From contig NZ_VWPL01000013.1 of NCBI RefSeq assembly GCF_008630065.1, positions 43,818 through 107,817 on the forward strand: a stretch of 64,000 nt of DNA. Direction: 5' to 3'. Of the stretch, positions 40,108 through 48,488 are shown piece by piece. The stretch is from Blastochloris sulfoviridis. Its GTDB lineage: Bacteria; Pseudomonadota; Alphaproteobacteria; Rhizobiales; Xanthobacteraceae. Below the pieces are notes generated by a model. It saw only the letters and a list, made by a program, of their open reading frames with translations. It was not told the DNA's origin and made no database searches. The position numbers and the translations under genes are program-made. How positions within the stretch are numbered: position 1 is the stretch's first letter; each line of letters opens with the position of its first letter.

Positions 40108-42354
40108 ATGGACGAAACCACCAAGATCGACCCGGTCCGGTCTGGCGACGTGCCGCTGACGCCGATCGAGACGAGCACCGCGCCACCGGACGGAAAGAGG
40201 AACGGCGCCACGCCGCCGGCCCCGGCGAAGACCAGCCGGCCGGCTTCCACCAAGGCCAAATCCGCCCCCGCCAAGGCGGCGCCGAAGGCGACGGAAACGG
40301 CGAAGACGAAGGCCAACACACCGGCCAAGGCGCCTGCCAAGGAGCCGGCCAAAAAGCCGGCACCGGCGAAGGCCAAGGCCAAGGAACCGGCAAAGGAACC
40401 GGTCAAGGAATCAGCCAGGCCGTCCAAACCTGCACCCGTCGCGTCTCTCACCGCCAAGCTGGCGCGACTCAAGCCCGCGCAAGCCGAGGCCGCCCCGGTC
40501 AAGGCCGAGCCCCCGAAGCCGGCCCCGGCGAAGACCGAGGCCGCCAAGCCGGCGGCGGCGCCCGAGGTCAGCGACGGGCGGGTCGCCGGATTGGACCCAG
40601 AGGAACTCGCCCGCAATCTCGGCCGGCTGGTCGAGGAGAGCGGCCACGTCATGGCGTCCTACCTGAAGCCGCGCGAGCAGGGTCAGGTCACCGCCGAGAT
40701 GTCGGAAGAGCTGGCCGACATGATCAAGACGCTCGGCCATCTCGCCGAATACTGGCTGGCCGACCCGCAGCGCACGGTCGAGGCGCAGTCGCGGCTGGTC
40801 ACCGGCTATATGGACTTGTGGGCGTCGTCGCTGAAGCGGCTGGCCGGCGAGCCGGCCGAACCGGCGGTCACGCCCGATCCGAAGGATCAGCGCTTCCGGG
40901 ATCCGGAATGGTCCTCGAACCAGTTCTTCGACTTCCTCAAGCAGGCCTATCTGATCACGACCGACTGGGCCGAGGCCCTGGTCAAGGACGCCAAGGACAT
41001 CGACGACCGCACGCGCCAGAAGGCCGACTTCTACATGCGCCAGGTCACCGCGGCGATCTCACCCTCCAACTTCGTGCTGACCAATCCCGAAGTGCTGCGC
41101 GAGACGCTGGCCTCCAACGGCGAGAACCTGGTGCGCGGCATGAAGATGCTGGCCGAGGACATCGAAGCCGGCCGCGGCTCGCTGAAAATCCGCCAGTCCG
41201 ACGCCTCTCGCTTCGAGGTGGGCAAGAACCTCGCCATCACCCCGGGCAAGGTGATCTTCCAGAACGAGCTGATGCAGCTCATCCAATACTCGCCGGTCAC
41301 CGAGACGGTGCTGAAGACACCGATCATGATCGTGCCGCCGTGGATCAACAAATACTACGTGCTCGACCTCAACCCGGAGAAATCCTTCATCCGCTGGTGC
41401 GTCGAGAACGGGCTCACGGTGTTCACGATCTCCTGGGTCAATCCGGACGCCCGGCTCGCCCAGAAGGGGTTCGACGACTATGTGACCGCGGGGCCGCTGA
41501 CCGCGCTCGACATCATCGGCGAGGTGACCGGCCAGGATGGGGTGCACGCCATCGGTTATTGCGTCGGCGGAACGCTGCTGTCGGTCACGCTCGCCCACAT
41601 GGCGCATCTCGGCGACCCGCGGATCAAGAGTGCGACGCTGTTCACCACCCAGGTCGACTTCACCCATGCCGGCGACCTGAAGATCTTCGTCGACGAGGAT
41701 CAGATTGCCTCCATCGAACGCAAGATGGCTGAGCAAGGCTACCTGTCCGGCAACAAGATGGCCATGGCGTTCAACCTGTTGCGGTCGAACGATCTGATCT
41801 GGCCCTACGTCGTCAACAATTATCTCAAGGGCAAGGCGCCCTTCCCGTTCGACCTGCTGTACTGGAATTCCGATTCCACCCGCATGCCGGCCGCCAACCA
41901 CTCCTTCTATTTGCGTAACTGTTACCTGAACAACACGCTGACCAAGGGCAAGATGGTGCTGTTCGGGCACACGCTGAACCTGAAGGACGTCACCGTCCCG
42001 ATCTTCAACCTCGCCACCCGCGAGGACCACATCGCGCCGGCGCGCTCGGCGTTCCTGGGATCGCGCTATTTCGGCGGCAAGGTCGATTTCGTGCTGGCCG
42101 GGTCGGGCCACATCGCCGGCGTGGTCAATCCGCCTGCCAAGCAGAAGTACCAGTTCTGGACCGGCCCCAAGCCAGCCGGCACCTACGACACTTGGCTGAA
42201 GAACGCCACCGAGCACCCCGGTTCGTGGTGGCCGTACTGGCTGGAGTGGATCAAGAAGAAGGGCAGCGCCACCGTGCCGGCCCGCATCCCCGGCAGCGGC
42301 AAATACCCGCCGATCGAGGATGCACCGGGCGCCTATGTGAAGATGAAGGATTGA
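40108..42354 (+). CDS. phaC: Class I poly(3-hydroxyalkanoate) synthase with Ala/Lys/Pro-rich N-terminal extension
   Basis: A 748-residue protein. Residues about 160-748 are a normal-length class I PHA synthase polymerising 3-hydroxyacyl-CoA: the lipase-like box GYCVGGTL with the catalytic Cys at 485, Asp in REDHIAPA and His in GSGHIAG. Residues 1-158 are a low-complexity extension rich in Ala, Lys and Pro with AK-PAK repeats, for example [17 protein letters not shown]. This resembles histone H1-like tails, such as the C-terminus of the phasin PhaF that binds nucleoid DNA. The ATG at 40108 is favoured. Such an extension is unusual on PhaC; it could tie granules to DNA, which is inference. Confidence 0.93.
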   Translation: MDETTKIDPVRSGDVPLTPIETSTAPPDGKRNGATPPAPAKTSRPASTKAKSAPAKAAPKATETAKTKANTPAKAPAKEPAKKPAPAKAKAKEPAKEPVKESARPSKPAPVASLTAKLARLKPAQAEAAPVKAEPPKPAPAKTEAAKPAAAPEVSDGRVAGLDPEELARNLGRLVEESGHVMASYLKPREQGQVTAEMSEELADMIKTLGHLAEYWLADPQRTVEAQSRLVTGYMDLWASSLKRLAGEPAEPAVTPDPKDQRFRDPEWSSNQFFDFLKQAYLITTDWAEALVKDAKDIDDRTRQKADFYMRQVTAAISPSNFVLTNPEVLRETLASNGENLVRGMKMLAEDIEAGRGSLKIRQSDASRFEVGKNLAITPGKVIFQNELMQLIQYSPVTETVLKTPIMIVPPWINKYYVLDLNPEKSFIRWCVENGLTVFTISWVNPDARLAQKGFDDYVTAGPLTALDIIGEVTGQDGVHAIGYCVGGTLLSVTLAHMAHLGDPRIKSATLFTTQVDFTHAGDLKIFVDEDQIASIERKMAEQGYLSGNKMAMAFNLLRSNDLIWPYVVNNYLKGKAPFPFDLLYWNSDSTRMPAANHSFYLRNCYLNNTLTKGKMVLFGHTLNLKDVTVPIFNLATREDHIAPARSAFLGSRYFGGKVDFVLAGSGHIAGVVNPPAKQKYQFWTGPKPAGTYDTWLKNATEHPGSWWPYWLEWIKKKGSATVPARIPGSGKYPPIEDAPGAYVKMKD

Positions 42355-42578
42355 GGGGGGCGCTGGGTGGCGGGGCCGGAGTCGCTGCGATGACCGGAGA
42401 CGCGTCCGTCCGGCTCGACCGGATCGACAGACGCGCGAATAGCACCGCCACCGCATCGGCGGCGGCCGTTTCAGGCTTGTCCTGACCTAACGCTACGGGC
42501 GATATGGCCGAGCACACGTCGCCGGCCGGAGCCGGCGCGGGATACACGCCGCAGCATCCGCCGCAAGACAGGACGAGG

Positions 42579-44309
42579 ATGATCCACGACACGCCGCTGA
42601 TCGCCACCATCGTCGCCGGCCTCGGGCTGGCCTTCGTGTTCGGTGCCGTCGCGCAGAGGTTCAAGGTGCCGCCGCTCGTCGGCTACCTGCTCGCCGGCGT
42701 CGCGGCCGGGCCGTTCACGCCGGGCTATGTCGCCGACCAGAAGCTGGCGACGGAACTGGCCGAGATCGGCGTCATCCTCCTGATGTTCGGCGTCGGCCTG
42801 CATTTCTCGCTGAGGGATCTTCTGTCGGTGCGCGCCATCGCGCTGCCCGGCGCCATCGTGCAGATCGCGGTCGCGACGCTGTTCGGGCTCGGGCTCGCCG
42901 TCGGCATGGGCTGGACGGTGGGCGGCGGGCTGGTGTTCGGGCTCGCGCTTTCGGTTGCCTCTACGGTGGTGCTGCTGCGGGCCATCCAGGAGCGCCACCT
43001 GATGGAGACCGAGCGCGGGCGCATCGCGGTCGGCTGGCTGATCGTCGAGGATCTGGCGATGGTTCTGGCGCTGGTGCTGCTGCCGGCCATCGCGCCGCTG
43101 CTCGGCGGCAGCACGGAGCAGCTCGGCACCGATCCGCTCGCCGCGCACTTCGGTCTCGGGCTGTCCGGCGTGCTGGCGCTCACGCTGGTCAAGGTGGGCC
43201 TGTTCGTCGGCGTCATGCTGGTGGTGGGGCGGCGCGTCATCCCCTGGCTGCTGCACTACATCGCCCACACCGGCTCGCGCGAGCTGTTCCGGCTGGCGGT
43301 GCTGGCGATGGCGCTGTGCGTGGCGTTCGGCGCGGCCAAGCTGTTCGGGGTGTCGCTGGCGCTGGGGGCGTTCTTCGCCGGCATGATCCTGAGCGAATCG
43401 CCGCTCAGCCAGCGCGCCGCGCAGGAGACGCTGCCGCTGCGCGATGCCTTCGCGGTGCTGTTCTTCGTGTCGGTCGGCATGCTGTTCGATCCGACCAGCA
43501 TCATTCGCGAGCCCTGGCCGATGCTGGCAACGCTGCTGATCATCATCGTCGGCAAGTCGGCGGCCGCCTTTGTCATCGTGCGCGCCTTCGGCCACCCCAC
43601 CGCCACCGCCCTGACCATCTCCGCCAGCCTCGCCCAGATCGGCGAATTCTCGTTCATCCTCGCCGAACTCGGGGTCAAGCTGAAGCTGCTGCCGGCCCAG
43701 GGGCTGGACCTGATCCTGGGCGGCGCCATCCTGTCCATCCTGCTCAACCCGCTGATCTTCGCCATCGTCGACCGGCTCAACCAGCGCCTCGCCGGGCGCG
43801 AGGACAAGGCGGCACCGGGCGAGCCGGCCGCGCCGGCCAAGCCGCGCAGCGACGCCACCACGCTCACCGGCCACACCATCCTCGTCGGCTATGGCCGGGT
43901 CGGCCGGCTGATCGGCACGGCGCTGGCGCAGGAGCGCCAGCCGTTCCTGGTGATCGAGGCGTCGGACGACCTGATCGCCAAGCTGCAGCAGGCGAACATC
44001 GACACCATCGCCGGCAACGCTGCCCAGCCCGAGGTGCTGAAGGCGGCGAACTTCGATCAGGCGAAATTCGTGATCATCGCCATCCCGGAAGCGTTCGAGG
44101 CCGGCCAGGTGATCCGCCAGGCACGCGCCGCCAATCCGCAAGTGCAGATCATCGCCCGCGCCCACCGCGACGAGGAGGTCGAGCACCTGATCGGGCTCGG
44201 CGCCGACGTGGTGATCATGGGCGAGCGGGAGATCGCCCGCGGCATGATCGACACCTTCACCGCCCGTCAACAGCAGCCTTCCGCGCCGGCCGATCAGCCG
44301 GTGGGGTGA
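42579..44309 (+). CDS. ybaL: YbaL-type monovalent cation:proton antiporter (CPA2) with TrkA-N domain
   Basis: A 576-residue inner-membrane protein. The N-terminal ~395 residues have about 12 helices and closely follow E. coli YbaL: LVGYLLAGVAAGPFTPG, LMFGVGLHFSLRDLL, GWLIVEDLAMVL, ALGAFFAGMILSES and LPLRDAFAVLFFVSVGMLFDP. The C-terminal half has a TrkA-N Rossmann domain starting LVGYGRVGRLIG (about 435) and ending VVIMGEREIARGMI. It probably exports K+ in exchange for H+, gated by nucleotide. I prefer the ATG at 42579 that follows AGGACGAGG; a longer form from 42504 is possible. Confidence 0.9.
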   Translation: MIHDTPLIATIVAGLGLAFVFGAVAQRFKVPPLVGYLLAGVAAGPFTPGYVADQKLATELAEIGVILLMFGVGLHFSLRDLLSVRAIALPGAIVQIAVATLFGLGLAVGMGWTVGGGLVFGLALSVASTVVLLRAIQERHLMETERGRIAVGWLIVEDLAMVLALVLLPAIAPLLGGSTEQLGTDPLAAHFGLGLSGVLALTLVKVGLFVGVMLVVGRRVIPWLLHYIAHTGSRELFRLAVLAMALCVAFGAAKLFGVSLALGAFFAGMILSESPLSQRAAQETLPLRDAFAVLFFVSVGMLFDPTSIIREPWPMLATLLIIIVGKSAAAFVIVRAFGHPTATALTISASLAQIGEFSFILAELGVKLKLLPAQGLDLILGGAILSILLNPLIFAIVDRLNQRLAGREDKAAPGEPAAPAKPRSDATTLTGHTILVGYGRVGRLIGTALAQERQPFLVIEASDDLIAKLQQANIDTIAGNAAQPEVLKAANFDQAKFVIIAIPEAFEAGQVIRQARAANPQVQIIARAHRDEEVEHLIGLGADVVIMGEREIARGMIDTFTARQQQPSAPADQPVG

Positions 44310-44367
44310 CGATACGGTTTCCGGGTGACCGGCTCAGATCATTCGACAGTTGGGAGCCGCGCTCTTT

Positions 44368-44642
44368 CCCTCTCCCCTTGCGGGAGAGGGTGGCGAGACC
44401 GAGTGATACGGTTTCCGGCTGATCAAGCCGGAGAACCGTATTCCGATCGCCGAAAAATCCCTTCCAACTCAAGGATTTTTCGGCGAGACCGTTTCCGGTA
44501 TCCCGAAGGGATCAACCGGAAACCGTATGAAACGAGGTCGAGCCGGGTGAGGGGTTCATGCGGACGGGCGCCTGAAGATTCACCCCTCACCCGCCTCGCG
44601 ATCTAGAGATCGCTCGGCACCCTCTCCCGCAAGGGGAGAGAG
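44368..44642. repeat. Palindromic repeat (CTCTCCCC...GGGGAGAG family) split by a MITE-like element
   Basis: The outer arms CCCTCTCCCCTTGCGGGAGA and CTCTCCCGCAAGGGGAGAG, with inner CCGGGTGAGGGG / CCCCTCACCCG, match the 134-bp element at 6791-6924. Here the left half is interrupted at about 44405-44530 by the MITE-like element and then continues with GAGGTCGAGCCGGGTGAGG. This is a nested insertion. Confidence 0.85.
44406..44528. mobile_element. MITE-like element with three consecutive hairpins
   Basis: A 123-bp element bounded by terminal inverted repeats ATACGGTTTCCGG and CCGGAAACCGTAT. It contains three hairpins: 44406-44441 (CCGGCTGATCAAGCCGG core), 44447-44486 (perfect 14-bp stem TCGCCGAAAAATCC / GGATTTTTCGGCGA) and 44491-44523 (GTTTCCGGT / ACCGGAAAC). 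TGA flanks both ends, and TA lies at both tips. It has no coding capacity. Its position inside another repeat family suggests it was mobile, presumably moved by a transposase elsewhere in the genome. Confidence 0.7.
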
Positions 44643-44666
44643 AAGGAAGAAACCGGACCTTCCCGC

Positions 44667-45725
44667 TCACGGAAACAGCGCGATCTGCTCCAGCCCGGCG
44701 GTCTCGGGCAAGCCCAGCATCAGGTTGGCGTTCTGAATCGCCTGGCCGGAAGCGCCCTTCACCAGATTGTCGAGCACCGAGACGATGATCGCCGCCCCCT
44801 CGCGCCGGTCCTCGGCCACGCCGATCATCGCCATGTTGGAGCCCCGCACATGGCGCGTCTGCGGCATGTCGCCATAGGGCAGCACGTGGACGAACGGCTC
44901 CTTGTCGTAGGCCTCGGCGAGGATGGAGCGCAGGTCGCGCGCCGTCCGGTCCTTGCGCAGCCGCACATAGATGGTGGCGAGGATGCCGCGATTGATCGGC
45001 AGCAGATGCGGCGTGAAGGTCGCCACCACGTCGTGGCCGGCGGCCTTGGAAAATTCCTGGTCGAGCTCGGCCATGTGGCGGTGGCGCGCGACGCCATAGG
45101 CGTTGAAGCCCTCCGACACCTCCGAGAACAGCATCGCCTCCTTGGCCGAGCGGCCGGCGCCGGTCATGCCGGACTTGGCGTCGATGATGATCTGGTCCGG
45201 CTCGATCGCCTTGCGCTTGAGCAGCGGGATCAGCGGCAGCTCGCAGGTGGTGGTGTAGCAGCCGGGATTGGCGACCAGCCGCGCGCCCTTGATCTCCTTG
45301 CGGTAGATCTCGACGAGACCGTAGACCGCCTCGCTCTGCAGCGACAGCGCCTGATGCGGGTGGCCGTACCACGCCTCGTAGGCGGCGGGGTCGTCGAGCC
45401 GGAAGTCGGCCGAGAGGTCCACCACGCGGGTGGCCGGCGCGGTGTCCAGCAACTCCTTCAGCACGAGCTGGGTGGTGCCGTGCGGCAGCGCGCAGAACAC
45501 CAGATCGAGCGCCAGCGCCCGCCAGTCCAGCGACTCGATCGCCACCAGCCGCGGCAGGTCGAACGGCGCGAACTGCGGGAAGACGTCGGCCATCGCCTGC
45601 CCGGCCTTGCGGTCGGCGGTCAGCACGGCCAGCTCGAAATGGGGATGGCGCAGGCCGAGCCGCACCAGTTCGGCGCCGGTGTAGCCGGAGGCGCCAAGAA
45701 TGCCGATCCTGGCCTTCTTCACCAT
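44667..45725 (-). CDS. argC: N-acetyl-gamma-glutamyl-phosphate reductase
   Basis: A 352-residue NADPH-dependent enzyme of arginine synthesis. GILGASGYTGAELVRL near the N-terminus binds the nucleotide. The catalytic Cys is in VANPGCYTT. Other typical blocks are FCALPHGTTQLV, AKSGMTGAGR and HRHMAELDQEF. The start at 45725 follows AAGGAGAACTCCC. The gene lies alone between two inverted copies of a palindromic repeat, separated from other arg genes. Confidence 0.96.
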   Translation of the reverse strand: MVKKARIGILGASGYTGAELVRLGLRHPHFELAVLTADRKAGQAMADVFPQFAPFDLPRLVAIESLDWRALALDLVFCALPHGTTQLVLKELLDTAPATRVVDLSADFRLDDPAAYEAWYGHPHQALSLQSEAVYGLVEIYRKEIKGARLVANPGCYTTTCELPLIPLLKRKAIEPDQIIIDAKSGMTGAGRSAKEAMLFSEVSEGFNAYGVARHRHMAELDQEFSKAAGHDVVATFTPHLLPINRGILATIYVRLRKDRTARDLRSILAEAYDKEPFVHVLPYGDMPQTRHVRGSNMAMIGVAEDRREGAAIIVSVLDNLVKGASGQAIQNANLMLGLPETAGLEQIALFP

Positions 45726-45959
45726 GGGAGTTCTCCTTGCCGCGCACATCGGCCGAACGCCCAACGCTGTCAAGCCTGGCGGCACCGGCGCGGCCGACCG
45801 GCTCAAAGGTCGACCTGCCTCATCCGGTTTCCAGGAAATCACGTTCCAGGAAATGAAATCACGTTCCAGGAAATCACGTCACGACCTCGGACGCAGGCTC
45901 GCCGAACATCCCTGTTCGAGACTGGGATTTCCGGCAACCGGAAAACGAAACTCCCGCTT
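45726..45959. other. Intergenic stretch upstream of argC
   Basis: No gene is supported. About 45829-45890 has short direct repeats (ATCACGTTCCAGGAA occurs twice, with partial third copies), followed by a TTCGAGACTGGGATTTCCGG fragment of the palindromic repeat family. The argC ribosome-binding site is at its start. Confidence 0.5.
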
Positions 45960-46084
45960 TATACTGTTTCCGGTTGATCCCTTCGGGATACCGGAAACGA
46001 CCTCGCCAAAAAATCCTTGATCCGAAAGGGATTTTTGGCGATCGGATTACGGTTCTCCGGCCTGATCGGCCGGAAACCGTATGA
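45960..46084. mobile_element. MITE-like element, second full copy (inverted relative to 44406)
   Basis: It carries the same three hairpin modules as 44406-44528 in the opposite orientation: GTTTCCGGTTGATCCCTTCG, TCGCCAAAAAATCC / GGGATTTTTGGCGA, and GGTTCTCCGGCCTGATCGG. The reverse complement matches the first copy at most positions by eye. Its right edge lies against the stop codon of the fic gene. Confidence 0.7.
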
Positions 46085-47227
46085 TCAGCCGGAATTCGCA
46101 TCGACCAGCGAATAGCTGGTGCTCCGCCCTCCCCCCGGATCCCTGGCCAGGATCGCGCGTTCCAGCAGATCGTTGATGTCCCGCAAAGCCGTGTCGGCCG
46201 AGCATTTTTCGATGACGGCCCATTTGGAGGACGTGAGCTTTCCGTCGAACCCGTCGAGCAGACGGTTCAGCATGTCGCGCTGGCGATCGTTGAAGGCTCG
46301 GCCGGCATGCATCTCCCAAAACCGCGCTTTCGCCAGCACGTGCGCAAGGATGGTGTCCGTGCTGTCGAAGGCGCGCGACAGGCACGCCAGAAACCATGTC
46401 AGCCATGCGGTGATGTCGAGGTCACCTTTCTGCGTCGCTTCGAGACTGTCGTAATACGCCCTGCGCTCCCGGCGAATCTGCGCCGACATGCTGTAGAAGC
46501 GCTGCGGGCTGTGCTCGGAGCGCGCAAGCTGCATGTCGGCGATGGCGCGCGCCATGCGTCCGTTGCCGTCCTCGAACGGATGGATGGTCACAAACCAAAG
46601 GTGCGCGATGCCGGCCTTGAGGACGGGATCGACAGGCACGGGATCAGCACTCGGCTCGCCGTTGAACCAGGCCAGAAAGCCTGCCATCTCCATCGCGATG
46701 CGCGCCGCATTCGGCGCCTCATAATGCACGCGCTCGCGCCCCAAGGGCCCCGAAACCACCTGCATCGGCCCCGATCTGTCGTCGCGCCACATGCCGACCG
46801 CGATCCTGCGCATGCCGCTGCGCCCGGCCGGAAACAGCGCCGCGTGCCAGCCGAACAGCCGTTCGCCGGTCAGCGGCTGGCGGTAGTTCTGGGTTGCGTC
46901 GAGGGTCATCTCGACAACACCCTCCACGTCGCGATCCGCCGGAACGAGCCCGCCGACGTCCAGGCCCAGACGACGGGCGACGGATGAGCGAACCTGATCG
47001 CGGTCGAGGATTTCGCCCTCGATCTCGCTGGATTTGACAACATCCTCGGTGAGCGTGCGCAGCATGGCCTCGCTGCGCAGGGAAAAGCCGAGTTCCTCCA
47101 TCCGGCCGATCAGCCGGCCCTGGCGGAAGCGTACGGCGGCCAGCGCGTCCGCCACCGCCGCATGGTCCCAGCGGAACGTCGGCCAGCCGGGCGGGTCGTG
47201 GATATAGGGCATATTCTCCGCACTCAT
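46085..47227 (-). CDS. Fic family AMP-transferase with N-terminal DUF4172 and C-terminal winged helix
   Basis: A 380-residue protein that probably transfers AMP to a target protein. The Fic active-site motif HPFEDGNGR is intact at 216-224. An N-terminal inhibitory helix with SSEIEGE (66-72) should insert into the active site and restrain the enzyme (class II Fic). Residues 1-80 match the DUF4172-type N-terminus. The C-terminal ~65 residues (SSKWAVIEKCSADTALRDI) look like a winged helix, suggesting DNA binding. Palindromic TGCGGAGA sites lie at its start, so self-regulation is plausible. The final codons and stop border a repeat element. Confidence 0.88.
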   Translation of the reverse strand: MSAENMPYIHDPPGWPTFRWDHAAVADALAAVRFRQGRLIGRMEELGFSLRSEAMLRTLTEDVVKSSEIEGEILDRDQVRSSVARRLGLDVGGLVPADRDVEGVVEMTLDATQNYRQPLTGERLFGWHAALFPAGRSGMRRIAVGMWRDDRSGPMQVVSGPLGRERVHYEAPNAARIAMEMAGFLAWFNGEPSADPVPVDPVLKAGIAHLWFVTIHPFEDGNGRMARAIADMQLARSEHSPQRFYSMSAQIRRERRAYYDSLEATQKGDLDITAWLTWFLACLSRAFDSTDTILAHVLAKARFWEMHAGRAFNDRQRDMLNRLLDGFDGKLTSSKWAVIEKCSADTALRDINDLLERAILARDPGGGRSTSYSLVDANSG

Positions 47228-47311
47228 TGCGGCGATTATGCCCGTCCTTCACCGCACATGCAATGGCAATCTCCGCATTTTCTGCGGAGATTGGGCTGTC
47301 CATTCTCCGCA
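47213..47311. promoter_or_regulatory. Operator-like TGCGGAGA sites at the fic promoter
   Basis: A perfect 11-bp-armed palindrome, CAATCTCCGCA / TGCGGAGATTG, lies at 47267-47293. Single copies of ATTCTCCGCA lie at 47213-47222, overlapping the start region of fic, and at 47302-47311. Four half-sites of the same 8-nt word within 100 nt indicate cooperative binding by a regulator, perhaps the Fic protein itself. Confidence 0.6.
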
Positions 47312-47349
47312 CGGTCCCGGGTCTTCGCTGCGCTACGCCCGGGACGACG
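47311..47349. repeat. Short copy of the CCCGGGACGACG repeat family
   Basis: It starts ACGGTCCCGGGTCTTCGCTG and ends CGCCCGGGACGACGG. It is a fragment of the dispersed family at 15031 and 33565, located between the fic and thiolase genes. Confidence 0.55.
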
Positions 47350-47363
47350 GTCGTTGACGGTCG

Positions 47364-48488
47364 CTAAACTTCCCCCACCAAAGCGCTGCCGAGGCCGCCG
47401 GCCGCGGCGATGGCGGCAAGGCCGGCGCTGCCCCCCGCCTCGCGCTGCAGCTCGTGCCACAGCCGCACCATGAGGATGGCGCCGGAGGCGCCGATGGGAT
47501 GGCCGCGCGAAAGCGCGCCGCCGGAGCGATTGACGCAGGCGCGGTCGAGCCCGATGCCGTCGATGCAGGCCATCGCCTGCACCGCGAACGCCTCCATGAT
47601 CTCGGCTGCGGCGAGGCCGCCCGCCGCGTGGCCGGCGCGCTCCAGCGCGGCCTTGGCGGCCTCGATCGGCGCGAGGCCGGGCCGGGTCGGATCGCCACCG
47701 CGCCGCGCCCCAGCCAGGATGCGCAGCGGCCGGCCGGGCGCACCGAGCCCTTCGAGCCGGCGTTCGCTCACCACCAGCACCACGGCCGCGGCGTCGGCCT
47801 CGACGGCGACGGTGGCCGCCGTCACGGCATGGGCGCCCTCGCCCGCCAGCGACTTCAGGCGGGCGGCAATGGCCGGCGTCAGCGCGCGGGTGAAGGCGTC
47901 GCGCGCAAGACCCTCCACCGCCACGATCTCGCCCGTTGCCGAGCCGCCTCGTCCCTTCAAATGGCTCTCGACCGCGAACGCCTCCTGCGCGGCGCGCGAG
48001 ATGCCGAGCTCGGCGGCCAACACGGCGGCGGCCGGGATCATGTCGGGGTCGCGCTCAGGCCAGGGCGTGAAGGGCGGCCGGTCATAGGCCAGCGGCGCCT
48101 CGCCGGGCTCGCGCGGCCGGCGCTGGCGGATCGGCGCACGGCTGAAGCTCTCGACGCCGCCGGCGACGATGACGTCCGCCGCCCCGGCGTTGATGCGCTC
48201 GGCCGCCAGCAGGATGGCGTCGAGCCCGGCGCAGCACTGGCTGTCGACCGTCAGCGCCGGCACGGTTTCGCGGATGCCGGCGGCAAGTGCCGCCCGGCGC
48301 GCCGGATTGCCGCCGCCATAGAGCGCATTGCCGAGGATGACGTCCTCGACCGCGTCCGGCGCCAGCCCGGCATCGGCCAGCACCTCTTCGATCACCCGGC
48401 TGGCGAGATCGTGCGGCTCGATCCGCGCGAAGGCGCCGCCGCGCGGGGCCACCGCGGTGCGGCGGGCGGCGACGATGACGGCGTTCAT
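47364..48488 (-). CDS. Thiolase-family protein with altered active site
   Basis: A 374-residue thiolase fold. The nucleophilic Cys is present in VDSQCCAGLDA (about 84-94) and the His in RGHPIGASG. The usual NEAFA motif reads IMEAFAVQ, with Met in place of Asn. The usual C-terminal CxGGG motif reads AIAAAGGLGSA, with Ala at the position of the second catalytic Cys. The enzyme may therefore not perform standard Claisen chemistry. Length is slightly short of 390. Its start overlaps the AMP-ligase stop by 4 nt, with agmatinase further upstream: three coupled genes. Substrate unknown. Confidence 0.8.
   Translation of the reverse strand: MNAVIVAARRTAVAPRGGAFARIEPHDLASRVIEEVLADAGLAPDAVEDVILGNALYGGGNPARRAALAAGIRETVPALTVDSQCCAGLDAILLAAERINAGAADVIVAGGVESFSRAPIRQRRPREPGEAPLAYDRPPFTPWPERDPDMIPAAAVLAAELGISRAAQEAFAVESHLKGRGGSATGEIVAVEGLARDAFTRALTPAIAARLKSLAGEGAHAVTAATVAVEADAAAVVLVVSERRLEGLGAPGRPLRILAGARRGGDPTRPGLAPIEAAKAALERAGHAAGGLAAAEIMEAFAVQAMACIDGIGLDRACVNRSGGALSRGHPIGASGAILMVRLWHELQREAGGSAGLAAIAAAGGLGSALVGEV

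Noticed and set aside
45829..45890. Short direct repeats that could suggest a CRISPR array
   Set aside because: The units are about 15 nt with spacers of a few bases, and no cas gene is present; it is a local duplication.
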